From: CAVXXB01 sp963765585 | GTDB lineage: Bacteria > Calditrichota > Calditrichia > JAJRVZ01 | Direction of reading: 5' to 3' | DNA length: 64,000 bases | Assembly (NCBI GenBank): GCA_963765585.1 | Contig: CAVXXB010000008.1 | Coordinates: 496,001 to 560,000 of the forward strand | Shown: in pieces, positions 55,144-63,217 of the stretch | How the letters are laid out: each line of letters starts with the position of its first letter | Position numbering within the stretch: the stretch's first letter is position 1 | The notes under the pieces: generated by a model | What the model saw: the letters and a program-made list of their open reading frames with translations, nothing else | Database searches by the model: none | What the model was told of the DNA's origin: nothing | Program-made: the position numbers and the translations under genes

Positions 55144-56583
55144 AAAGCAGGTTGAAAATCGCTCTGTGTCTCTGCTCAACAGGGCGATAGGCCCGCTGGC
55201 AAAAAGCCAGAACTGGTTGACGCCCTGTGTGGGATCCTGAAAATAACCCGGCTGCATACGCGGCCACATGGATTCTTCATCAGACACATAAACACTGGCA
55301 TACAACGGTGCACTGGCGGCGGTTAAACCAATCTGATCACTTTCATCATTATCCAGTTTTCCAAAGTTGGGCTCGCCCTGATCGGGGATCCCGTTGCCTT
55401 CCGTACCATCGGCATCGGGACCGGGATAGCCTTCATCCAGAGGGCCGCTGCCATCCGTTCCGACATCATTGGTTAGCGCCAACCAATCACCATCTTCATC
55501 ACCTTCAAAATGCTCTTTGGCCTCACCATATTTACCAACCGGACCGAATATCACATTACCGGCTGCATTATCCCGTTTTTCATCGACAAGTCCGTCATCA
55601 TCATTATCAATACCGTCTATTTGAATGCCCGGAGATTCTAAAAACTTCCAGCCCATATAACCGGGTGGAATATCAAGGTTAGTTGTCCAGGCACCGACAT
55701 TATCATTATCCCAGCCATAAAACATATCAACTGTTTTATCAAACCAGGCATTGTCATCGCTGGAACCCCGCCCGCCCGGATTGATATCTCCAAATCCGCC
55801 AAAGTAGATCGGAATATTCTCCAATTCATAATCAAATTCGCCGGCATTGGAAAATTCAAAGTAATAAAATAGTATATCTTTTGAAAGCGGATGAGACCAT
55901 TGAAAAAAACGGGTTAACATCTGGATTCCCAACCCGCCCCGGCGTACAGAGTCAGCTGCATCATCATATGGGAAAAAGGCAAATTCCGTATTCCAGGCAT
56001 CATCCACATAAAACATTGCTTCCTGGTCCGCATTAAATATATGGTTGCCAAAAAATCCGTTCCAGTTTCCGTCCCAGGTGGCATCTTTACCCGGCCAGCT
56101 GTTTGGCCAGGATTCGGGATTTAAACTATTGGCAAATTCATCCTGTCCCTGTTCATTGTTAAAATAACCGGGCACAGGATGATACTTATAGTCAATATTG
56201 GTAACCGGATCATATTCACCAATTGTACCGCCGGCATCCTGATAGCTGTCAGAAATAATTACAACTAATCTTCCGGAACTATCAGGGACTTGTGCCACAA
56301 CCAGCCCGCTGAATTCAAAAATATGATCATGGCCACTGCCACGTGGCCAGACACCACTGATTGGTTGACTTTTTGCACCAATTCCACCCCAGTTGCCTAC
56401 GAAGGATTCAACATTATTTCCATTCAAGATGATCGATCTTCGTTGCGTCGGATCACTCTTATTCGGATCAATCCAGATACCATTATCACTAGTCTGAGCC
56501 ATTACACTCAATAATAGAGGGCCAAACATAATCAGTAAAACAATACCAGAGATAATATTTACTGGATGGCACTTCTGATTCAT
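53359..56583 (-). CDS. Giant secreted FN3/calcium-loop protein with C-terminal sorting-like domain, copy 2
   Basis: The ATG at 56583 (MNQKCHPVN) is chosen over the in-frame TTG at 56607, because GGAG lies seven bases before it. Signal peptide ends LLLSVMAQT. Layout equals copy 1: a start of unknown fold (IWIDPNKSDPTQRRSI, EYDPVTNIDYKYHPVPGYF), calcium-type loops (DNDDDGLVDE, DADGTEGNGIPDQGE, DYDSDGRADPNE), an FN3-like domain and a FlgD-like end (KFAIIN). The last 595 codons are virtually identical to copy 1 at 42519, with substitutions such as G to E in DFGFPLEP. The first half differs in patches. It sits between the TonB receptor gene (103 bases away) and the PorV-like gene. The function is unknown. 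Confidence 0.85.
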   Translation of the reverse strand: MNQKCHPVNIISGIVLLIMFGPLLLSVMAQTSDNGIWIDPNKSDPTQRRSIILNGNNVESFVGNWGGIGAKSQPISGVWPRGSGHDHIFEFSGLVVAQVPDSSGRLVVIISDSYQDAGGTIGEYDPVTNIDYKYHPVPGYFNNEQGQDEFANSLNPESWPNSWPGKDATWDGNWNGFFGNHIFNADQEAMFYVDDAWNTEFAFFPYDDAADSVRRGGLGIQMLTRFFQWSHPLSKDILFYYFEFSNAGEFDYELENIPIYFGGFGDINPGGRGSSDDNAWFDKTVDMFYGWDNDNVGAWTTNLDIPPGYMGWKFLESPGIQIDGIDNDDDGLVDEKRDNAAGNVIFGPVGKYGEAKEHFEGDEDGDWLALTNDVGTDGSGPLDEGYPGPDADGTEGNGIPDQGEPNFGKLDNDESDQIGLTAASAPLYASVYVSDEESMWPRMQPGYFQDPTQGVNQFWLFASGPIALLSRDTERFSTCFVFSFTERNLFQVAGVAQRIFDADYTFAKPPKQPTLTAIAGDKQVTLLWDELAELSRDPVYGFDFEGYRIIRSTDPQFLDTDNVTDATGNIVFKVPIAQFDYKNGLSGPHPLQYGEELEAPTGGHFYMGDDTGLQHYYVDTDLVNGRTYYYAVTAYDKGYDDDFFDRGLSNTEFLLPITPSESPASIIVTGGLITRMDKNTAMVTPTSKASNFDDAIVANNGELVHNAGVATGGISAIVVNGGNVKDADYTISFQTVPGQRLGEYETSHMSIYDETNSEYLVEEEEIVFSVEDDRYASTWSKELFEQGVVLNFNNEYPDVEGSLANSGWEEDAETNFPITIREFSSTSPLLPISFVVEFGDTSEVLDTAFVNTAGSRKFGVNFKMYELGTERPLDFVMKDYDSDGRADPNEYFYLVFKEDSAALRYTASWRIDFEFPLEPGGGNRILPEEEWIEPQSGDKIIFRSNINFSEEDVYQLTTHASEYDENANVVTSLDAVKVVPNPYLSSSILEAQPYLSGRGERFIRFTNLPASCTINIFTINGDLVQTLDHNSATGGDLRWNLKSKENLEVAFGIYVYVVNAPNIGEKIGKFAIIN

Positions 56584-56686
56584 TTTAAACTCCAACCTTT
56601 GCTCCAATAGAAATTCTAATACTGCAATCTTTTAAGTATCTCAGATTTAAGACTGAATATTGAATTCCTAAATATATCTTACTTCC

Positions 56687-59365
56687 TTAATAAAATAATC
56701 TTAATCCGAGCCTGATTTCTCTCGGAGTTGGTTGATTTGCCGGATTAAGAGTATAATCATATCTTGTATTATAGGCAGCAAAGCCATTCGCTGCATGAAC
56801 CGCTTCATCTTCAGGTCTAATCTGAGGTAACAATTCAATACTTTGGTTATCCAAAACATTGATGATTCTGGTAAATAATTCCAGGTTTAATCCACCAATG
56901 TTAAATCTTTTATAGACGTTTAAATCCAGTGCTAAATCTCCCTGATATCTTCCCTGATTCCGCAATTCAGTGTAGCCGCCGGGGGTAAACGGATAACCAC
57001 TGTTCATTCGGCCAATCACACTGGCTCCCCAACTTTGCCGCGCATAATTTATGGCAAAGTTGAATGTATTTCGTAAATCCCAGTTTAGCGGATTTAATAC
57101 AGTTGCCGCTTCATTATTCCCGGTCAGATCATTAAACTCCTGTCTCGGATCACTGGCAATGCCCTTGGCATCCTGGTAGGTATAGTTGATGTCAGCAGTC
57201 AGACCATATTCCGGAACACGCACTCTTGCAGCAATACTAAATCCTTTAACCGCACCATGGCTGTTATTGACATATCTTCCGTAAACGATATCTGTTCGAT
57301 AGGTCTGATATAAAGTAGAGCCCAACAAATTTCTGATATTTCGGTAATATCCGGTTACATCTATCGCCAAAAAACTGGCCAGTTCTTGCTGAAGACCTAT
57401 CTCATAACTGTCCGTTCTCTGGGCCTCCAGATCTGCATTACCTATAAAGGATTGATCTAATACTTCAAATTCCGGATTTTCATACAAGCGGTTAAATTCC
57501 GGTATTTGAAAAAACTGGCCATAGGCAGCATGGACGACACCTCTTTCGGTTATGGGAAAGGCAAGTCCTAATCTTGGCGAAATCTGCGTTTTTGGATCCA
57601 CCTTTTTATATGCTTCCGACTCAGAACGAGGGAACAGTTTATTTGCCGGATCGCGAAAATCAGTTGGTATGACCGTATTGGCATCAAAATAATCAAAGCG
57701 TAATCCAACATTTACGATTAAATCATTGATTTCAATTTTATCCTGGATATATGCCGCTATCTCCAACGGTTTATTTGTATACTCATTATGCTCTACAGAC
57801 GTAAGCGGTGGAATTACCCGGTCATAATTTCCATAGATATTAGGATTTACATCGACTACAAAATTTCTGTGATATAATTCATATGTTCTGTATTCTAAAC
57901 CGATTTTAACAAAATTGTATTTGCCCACCATCATGTTCAGATCGCCCAAGGCAGCAACAGTGGTACTTTTTTGATATGTATGACCGCCATCAATTCCTCC
58001 GGTCGCAAACAGGAATTGTGGCTGCCGACCTCTATTATATACGGCAATGTAGCCTTCATCAAAGGGATCTTCCAATGTATATCTTTTATAGTCCGTATCA
58101 TACATTGAAAATTTTAAATTATAAAATGTGCCTGGACTCAACGCATGGGTAAATGTGACTAAATGATTATAGGAATCATTATAATTAGTTGGAAGTGCAT
58201 CTGGATTTAATTTGAAATTCTTATTAAAAACATGGCTATTTCTAGAATTGGCAGTAAAACTGTATGCCAGCTTAACACCCGCTACAATATCATATGTTAA
58301 TTTGATATTACCAGACAAACTCTGACTATTATTCATAGGAACATATTGTGAATCGCCCGTTGATTCAACATACCACTCTTCAGGATCGAGTGCTGCAAAA
58401 CTGGAAGAATCTATTGGCATGTATGTTCTTAATCCGTAAAGAGGACTTTCTAATTCCGTAAAACGACCCGAAACAAAAAACTTTAAATTTTTGAATAATA
58501 GTGGTCCGCTTAAATTTGCTTCAAGAAACTTGTTTGCAAATGGATCCACATCATCAATATTCCAGAAAATATCATTGTGCGAAGAAAAATAATCGCCTAT
58601 ATATCCTGAAACAGTACCAGAAAACACTTCTGTTCCTTCTCTAGTCACAATATTAACAATACCACTTTGTGCCTGTCCATACTCGGCATTAAAGGTTCCG
58701 CTGATTACTTCAACTTCCTGAATAGCATTGTTTTCGACCGGAACGGCAAGTGAGTTGTTGAATGGATTTGAAACGGCCAGCCCATCTACATAATATCGTA
58801 TCTCAGATGATCTTCCACCACGAATATGCAGATCACCGCCCCTTCCTGTTGTAATTCCGGGCTGCAGTGCCAATACTTCCTGAAATGTTTCAACCGGTAA
58901 ATCCTGAAGTATTTCACCTGATATCTTTGCTGAAGACGAAGTCAGGTCTTTCCGTACCATCGGCTGATCTGCAACTACCGTTATGGTCTCACCTTCCATG
59001 AGTTGCTCATTAAGTTCAAAACCTAAAGCCGTTGTCCGGTCGACAAATACAACAACCTCACTTTTGACCACGCTTTGATAACCTATATAAGAGCACTCTA
59101 CTATATAAGTCCCGGGCCGGACATTAATTATAAAATAATCGCCTTCCACATCTGCAGATGCACCCATGGGATTGGACAGTGACATTTCCTTTCCCTTTAC
59201 CACCTGTGACTGGATAATTATATTTGCACCACCTAATGGTTCGCCGCTATTAGCATCAATTACTGTTCCGGCGATACGTCCGGTGGTAGATGCTAAAGTT
59301 ATATAAGGTAGGATAAAAATAAAGAAGACGACTGCAAGTGAGATAAAAGATTTACTAGTTTTCAT
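56687..59365 (-). CDS. TonB-dependent receptor heading the surface-protein operon
   Basis: ATG preceded by AGGAAG. Signal peptide ends LPYITLAST. Residues about 27-115 are a carboxypeptidase-regulatory-like domain (GRIAGTVIDANSGEPLGGAN ... FIINVRPGTYIVECSYIGYQ). The plug follows (about 130-245; VETFQEVLALQPGI, GGDLHIRGGRSSEIRYYVDG, FNAEYGQAQSGIVNIVTREG), and then a barrel ending IRLGLRLFY. The receptor is of the general CirA/OAR type with a YVDG motif. It probably imports oligosaccharides. It is the first gene of the minus-strand cassette and is preceded, 39-55 bases before the ATG, by a palindrome that is repeated before the GntR-type regulator gene. No SusD gene follows. Confidence 0.92.
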   Translation of the reverse strand: MKTSKSFISLAVVFFIFILPYITLASTTGRIAGTVIDANSGEPLGGANIIIQSQVVKGKEMSLSNPMGASADVEGDYFIINVRPGTYIVECSYIGYQSVVKSEVVVFVDRTTALGFELNEQLMEGETITVVADQPMVRKDLTSSSAKISGEILQDLPVETFQEVLALQPGITTGRGGDLHIRGGRSSEIRYYVDGLAVSNPFNNSLAVPVENNAIQEVEVISGTFNAEYGQAQSGIVNIVTREGTEVFSGTVSGYIGDYFSSHNDIFWNIDDVDPFANKFLEANLSGPLLFKNLKFFVSGRFTELESPLYGLRTYMPIDSSSFAALDPEEWYVESTGDSQYVPMNNSQSLSGNIKLTYDIVAGVKLAYSFTANSRNSHVFNKNFKLNPDALPTNYNDSYNHLVTFTHALSPGTFYNLKFSMYDTDYKRYTLEDPFDEGYIAVYNRGRQPQFLFATGGIDGGHTYQKSTTVAALGDLNMMVGKYNFVKIGLEYRTYELYHRNFVVDVNPNIYGNYDRVIPPLTSVEHNEYTNKPLEIAAYIQDKIEINDLIVNVGLRFDYFDANTVIPTDFRDPANKLFPRSESEAYKKVDPKTQISPRLGLAFPITERGVVHAAYGQFFQIPEFNRLYENPEFEVLDQSFIGNADLEAQRTDSYEIGLQQELASFLAIDVTGYYRNIRNLLGSTLYQTYRTDIVYGRYVNNSHGAVKGFSIAARVRVPEYGLTADINYTYQDAKGIASDPRQEFNDLTGNNEAATVLNPLNWDLRNTFNFAINYARQSWGASVIGRMNSGYPFTPGGYTELRNQGRYQGDLALDLNVYKRFNIGGLNLELFTRIINVLDNQSIELLPQIRPEDEAVHAANGFAAYNTRYDYTLNPANQPTPREIRLGLRLFY

Positions 59366-59403
59366 CTAAGATCTTCCTGATATATATGATTAACTCGACA
59401 ATC

Positions 59404-59420
59404 TTGTATATATACAATAT
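59404..59420. promoter_or_regulatory. Operator-like palindrome before the TonB receptor operon
   Basis: TTGTATATATACAATAT. Its first 14 bases are a perfect palindrome (TTGT-N6-ACAA). It lies 39-55 bases before the receptor ATG, and matches 15 of 17 bases at 63170-63186 upstream of the GntR-type regulator. Known GntR and AraR operators also have TTGT...ACAA arms. Likely the binding site of that regulator. Confidence 0.65.
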
Positions 59421-59608
59421 ACGAATATTTTATAAAAATCCAAATATATGCTTAACAATTTTTTGCATATTGATTTAATTTTGTTATTTACTTATTATCA
59501 GGATCTGATCTGGTATAATATCAGATTTGGCTGATAAATAATTTAAGGCCCATCTCAGGTAATAATAGATTATATTTAACACGAAAATGAAAGCCGAAAG
59601 GAGAAATA

Positions 59609-60862
59609 TTGAATAAATGTAATTCATTTTACATTTTTGTAAATCTGGTTCTAATATTTTTTGTAATTCACAATTTATGTTATTCTCAGACAATAGTTGA
59701 CGGGGACATTAGTTCAACAACCACTTGGTCTCTCAGCGGCTCTCCATATAACGTTACTCAGGATATATATATAAAGAAAGAGGCAACGTTAATAATAGAA
59801 AACGGTGTAACCGTCAACTTTCAAAACAGATATTTATTCGTTGGATTTAACAAATCCGCTAAATTAGTTGCTGATGGTGTTAATTTTAATAATGGGACCA
59901 TTATATTCAACAATGAATCGAATGGCAGTATATTAAATTCTACTTTCTATAAAACAAGATTAAATTTAGAAGACTTTTCATATCCCAATGTTAAACAAAA
60001 CAAATTTGATTCAGATTCAAAGATTACTATACACTCTCCCGATGCATTTATATATGTGCAGAACAATAATTTCACTAATGGCGAAATAATTTTTTCTTTT
60101 GATGTAGATTTTGACTTAAATCTTGTTTATAAAGAAAATTGTATATACACTATGGACGGCGACATTTTCATATACGATGATGCTACTTTTAATATTGACA
60201 AATTAACAACCCTCGATCTTGATTTTAATTCAATTTATGTTGGTTACTATTCAGATGCTCAATTAATTGTTTCAGAAGCTAACCTTTATAGCGGCTGGAT
60301 AAAATGCTCAGACAAATCTATCAGTAATTTGACCAGTAGTAATTTATCTATAATATTTTTTGAGTTAAAAGATTCTGCTAAACTAACTATCTACAATTCA
60401 AATCTAGATTCAAATTCAACAATTATTAACAATTCTGAGATTTCTGTGCAGGCCGTAAATAACTACTGGGGTCGTCCCGAAGGACCGATAATGACTGATA
60501 GTATTGCCAGACTTAAAGGTGATGTTAATTTTCTTCCCTTTTCATCTGTTCCTTTAGACCCGGTTAGTGCTATTGCTCGGAGTAATATCATTAATGATGA
60601 CTACCAATTAATCCAAAATTACCCAAATCCCTTTAATCCGACAACGGTTATCAGTTATCAGTTGCTATTGAACAGTGAAGTTAGTTTAGATGTCTACAAT
60701 TTGCGGGGACAAAAGATGTCTACGCTTGTTAACGAGAATCAATCGCCAGGAAAATATTCTATTGAGTGGAATGCCACCGGTTATGCAAGTGGGATTTATT
60801 TTTATGTATTACGCACGTCTGCAGGAAGCGTACATTCAAAAAAGATGATATTGCTAAAATAA
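59609..60862 (+). CDS. Low-GC secreted beta-helix protein with T9SS sorting domain
   Basis: TTG start at 59609 with AGGAG five bases before it. The signal peptide ends NLCYSQT. About 30-310 is rich in N, D, I and F and has the short-repeat pattern of a parallel beta-helix (IIENGVTVNFQN, VADGVNFNNGTIIFNN, NNNFTNGEIIFSF, NNYWGRPEGP). The NYWG...GP motif is common near the end of such solenoids. The last 85 residues are a T9SS sorting domain (NYPNPFNP ... SGIYFYVLRTS ... KMILLK). No catalytic residues recognised. The region is low in G+C (15 of 60 in line 59881-59940), which sets it apart from the minus-strand genes and may mean separate acquisition. It is divergent from the TonB operon and shares its promoter region. 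Confidence 0.8.
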   Translation: MNKCNSFYIFVNLVLIFFVIHNLCYSQTIVDGDISSTTTWSLSGSPYNVTQDIYIKKEATLIIENGVTVNFQNRYLFVGFNKSAKLVADGVNFNNGTIIFNNESNGSILNSTFYKTRLNLEDFSYPNVKQNKFDSDSKITIHSPDAFIYVQNNNFTNGEIIFSFDVDFDLNLVYKENCIYTMDGDIFIYDDATFNIDKLTTLDLDFNSIYVGYYSDAQLIVSEANLYSGWIKCSDKSISNLTSSNLSIIFFELKDSAKLTIYNSNLDSNSTIINNSEISVQAVNNYWGRPEGPIMTDSIARLKGDVNFLPFSSVPLDPVSAIARSNIINDDYQLIQNYPNPFNPTTVISYQLLLNSEVSLDVYNLRGQKMSTLVNENQSPGKYSIEWNATGYASGIYFYVLRTSAGSVHSKKMILLK

Positions 60863-60885
60863 GGAAATTTTGCCGGTAGGTAATG

Positions 60886-60917
60886 AAAAAGAATACAGGT
60901 TTTTGTATTTTTATTTT
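60886..60917 (+). terminator. Putative intrinsic terminator after the beta-helix gene
   Basis: AATACA (60892-60897), loop GGTTTT, TGTATT (60904-60909), followed by TTTATTTTT. The A-rich bases before the stem can extend pairing with the T-rich tail. It lies 24 bases after the stop of the beta-helix gene. The stem is AT-rich, hence moderate confidence. Confidence 0.5.
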
Positions 60918-61078
60918 TGATTTTGAAAATTAAAACATTCTCTCAATACGCCTAATGAGACCCCAAAACGTAGCATGGAATTTATTTTGTGCTGCATTTT
61001 TATTTTATGACTAAAAGCATATTTTAAAAAATATTTATAAATTGTATCCATCCTGTATAATTAAAATGAGCGAAAATA

Positions 61079-63031
61079 TTGGAATATTTACAACAGACTG
61101 ATTACTTGTTTATTTTTACTTACCTGATCATATTAATCAGTCTTGGCTTCTATTTACGAAAAAAGGCATCCAGGAATCTTAATAATTATTTCTTGGGCGG
61201 TAACAAACTTCCCTGGTGGGCGATGGGCATATCTGGAATGGCATCATTTTTTGATGTTTCCGGAACTATGTTAATCGTATCCTTTTTGTATTTACTCGGT
61301 CCTCGCGGATTGTTTATCGAATTTAGAGGCGGCGCGGTTTTGGTTTTGGTTTTCTGGCTGCTTTGGATGGGCAAATGGCACTACAGATCAAAATGTATGA
61401 CCGGGGCAGAGTGGATGTCTTTCAGATTTGGTCATGATTGGGATGGTAATTTTGCACGGATTGTATCTGCGGGAGCCGGCATAATTCTTAACACCGGTAT
61501 GCTGGTATATATGATCAAAGGATTGGGGGTGTTTTTATCTTTATTCATCAACTACAGTCCTATGGAATGTTCCTTTCTGGTCATTATCGTCGCAACGATA
61601 TATGCCATGGTTTCCGGATTTTATGGAATAGTTTACATTGATTTATTTCAATCCGTCTTCTTATTAATCGCAGTGGCAACCGTGTCTATACTGGCACTAA
61701 ATTTAATACCTGATGCCGAAAGTTTAGCTTCCACCGCAAAAGAAGTAACCGGAAATAGCAACTGGCTCAGTTCGCTGCCAAGCATAAATACTGAAATGCC
61801 CAAGGGTTATAAAAATTATGAAAATCTCGCCATGTTTGCGATTTTCTATTTGCTGAGGAATGTGTTAACCGGCATGGCCACAGGAAATGATCCGAGATAT
61901 TTCGGTGCTAGGAATGAGCGTGAATGCGGGACTCTGACATTATTATGGACAAACCTGATGATGTTCCGCTGGCCAATGATGATTGGCTTTGCCGTCATTG
62001 GTATTTATCTGATAAACGGACTCTTTCCTGATCAGACGATACTTGAACAGGTCCCGCCACTCATAAACAACTATTTTTCCAACGTGACAAAAGAAAACTG
62101 GCCGGAAATAATAGCCGGAATTGTGAATTCGCCATTAAATAATCCGCCGGAATTAATTAACAGCCTGGCCAATTTATTCGGTACCGACTGGCAACAAAAA
62201 TTAAACCTGGTCAGTTTTGAAGGGACAGTGAATCCGGAGAAAATTGTACCGGCTGTACTTATGTATTACACACCGGTTGGCATGAGAGGTCTGATCATCA
62301 TTGCCGTTCTGGCAGCATCTATATCTACATTCAACTCGACCATCAATACATCTGCGGCGTTGTTCACCAGGGATATATATCAAAGATTCTGGAATCCAGA
62401 AGCGAGCAATAAACTTTTAATTTATATTACCTATTTGTTCATTATAATAATGGTCTCTATTGCATTTTTTTCTGCTTTTACAATCGAAAGTGTGAATGAT
62501 ATTTGGGCCTGGCTGATGATGGGATTAGGAGCGGGAATCATAGTTCCCGCGTTTCTGAAATTTTATTGGTGGCGATTTAACGGGGTCGGTTTTTCAGTTG
62601 GTACAATTATCGGAGTAATGTCAGCGTTCATTTTAAGATATTTTTATCCATATATGTTAGAATGGCTACAATTTTGTATTTTGACTTTAATTGGACTCGC
62701 TGCATCAATAATAGCAACCTATCTTACATTACCAACAAATGAAAAAATTGTTGAAAACTTTTATAAAACGACACGACCATTTGGCTTTTGGAAACCCTTT
62801 AAAAATAAATTGAATCCGGAACTAAGATCAGCCATGGAAAAAGAGCACAAAAATGATCTTAGATCCGTACCGTTTAATCTTGTCGGTCAGGTATTATTAT
62901 TTCTTATGCCCATGCAATTAATTATTGGGACGTATCAATCTTTTCTGATCACCCTCCCCATCTTCCTAATATGTGTTCTTGGTATGTACTATTTTTGGTA
63001 TTCAAACCTGCCTGATAACGGCACGCGCTAA
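61079..63031 (+). CDS. SSS-family sodium:solute symporter
   Basis: The reading frame is closed by a stop just upstream, so TTG 61079 is the first usable start (MEYLQQTDYLF). TATAAT at 61056-61061 could be a -10 box, giving a very short leader. The 650 residues contain about 13-14 transmembrane helices of the solute:sodium symporter family, with GMASFFDVSGTMLIVS in the first helices and TFNSTINTSAALFTRDIYQR in the conserved SSS signature region. This family brings sugars, nucleosides or carboxylates across the inner membrane with Na. Next to a sugar-type regulator and glycan-degrading genes, a monosaccharide such as mannose is the likely substrate (inference). The region from about 570 on is a cytoplasmic loop and further helices. 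Confidence 0.9.
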   Translation: MEYLQQTDYLFIFTYLIILISLGFYLRKKASRNLNNYFLGGNKLPWWAMGISGMASFFDVSGTMLIVSFLYLLGPRGLFIEFRGGAVLVLVFWLLWMGKWHYRSKCMTGAEWMSFRFGHDWDGNFARIVSAGAGIILNTGMLVYMIKGLGVFLSLFINYSPMECSFLVIIVATIYAMVSGFYGIVYIDLFQSVFLLIAVATVSILALNLIPDAESLASTAKEVTGNSNWLSSLPSINTEMPKGYKNYENLAMFAIFYLLRNVLTGMATGNDPRYFGARNERECGTLTLLWTNLMMFRWPMMIGFAVIGIYLINGLFPDQTILEQVPPLINNYFSNVTKENWPEIIAGIVNSPLNNPPELINSLANLFGTDWQQKLNLVSFEGTVNPEKIVPAVLMYYTPVGMRGLIIIAVLAASISTFNSTINTSAALFTRDIYQRFWNPEASNKLLIYITYLFIIIMVSIAFFSAFTIESVNDIWAWLMMGLGAGIIVPAFLKFYWWRFNGVGFSVGTIIGVMSAFILRYFYPYMLEWLQFCILTLIGLAASIIATYLTLPTNEKIVENFYKTTRPFGFWKPFKNKLNPELRSAMEKEHKNDLRSVPFNLVGQVLLFLMPMQLIIGTYQSFLITLPIFLICVLGMYYFWYSNLPDNGTR

Positions 63032-63166
63032 GAGATCAATATGTTCTGCCAATGCAATATGCGAAAAATATCATTTACTATTTATTTCAATTAAATCAGA
63101 TCTGACATTTGTCAAAATCACCTATTTTTAATAATAGATACAATTTTATTTCTTTTATAAAATAAA

Positions 63167-63186
63167 ATATTGTATATTAACAATAT
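63167..63186. promoter_or_regulatory. Operator-like palindrome before the GntR-type regulator gene
   Basis: ATATTGT (63167-63173), six bases, ACAATAT (63180-63186): a perfect 7-bp inverted repeat, 32-51 bases before the regulator ATG. It nearly matches the site before the TonB receptor operon, at a similar distance from the start. Autoregulation is likely. Confidence 0.65.
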
Positions 63187-63217
63187 GAATTCACTTTTAT
63201 TTGTCGGGGAAATATAA

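Noticed and set aside
59587..59616. Nine-codon frame MKAERRNIE overlapping the TTG of the beta-helix gene
   Set aside because: It has no ribosome site of its own and is short enough to occur by chance, although coupling with the TTG start is conceivable.
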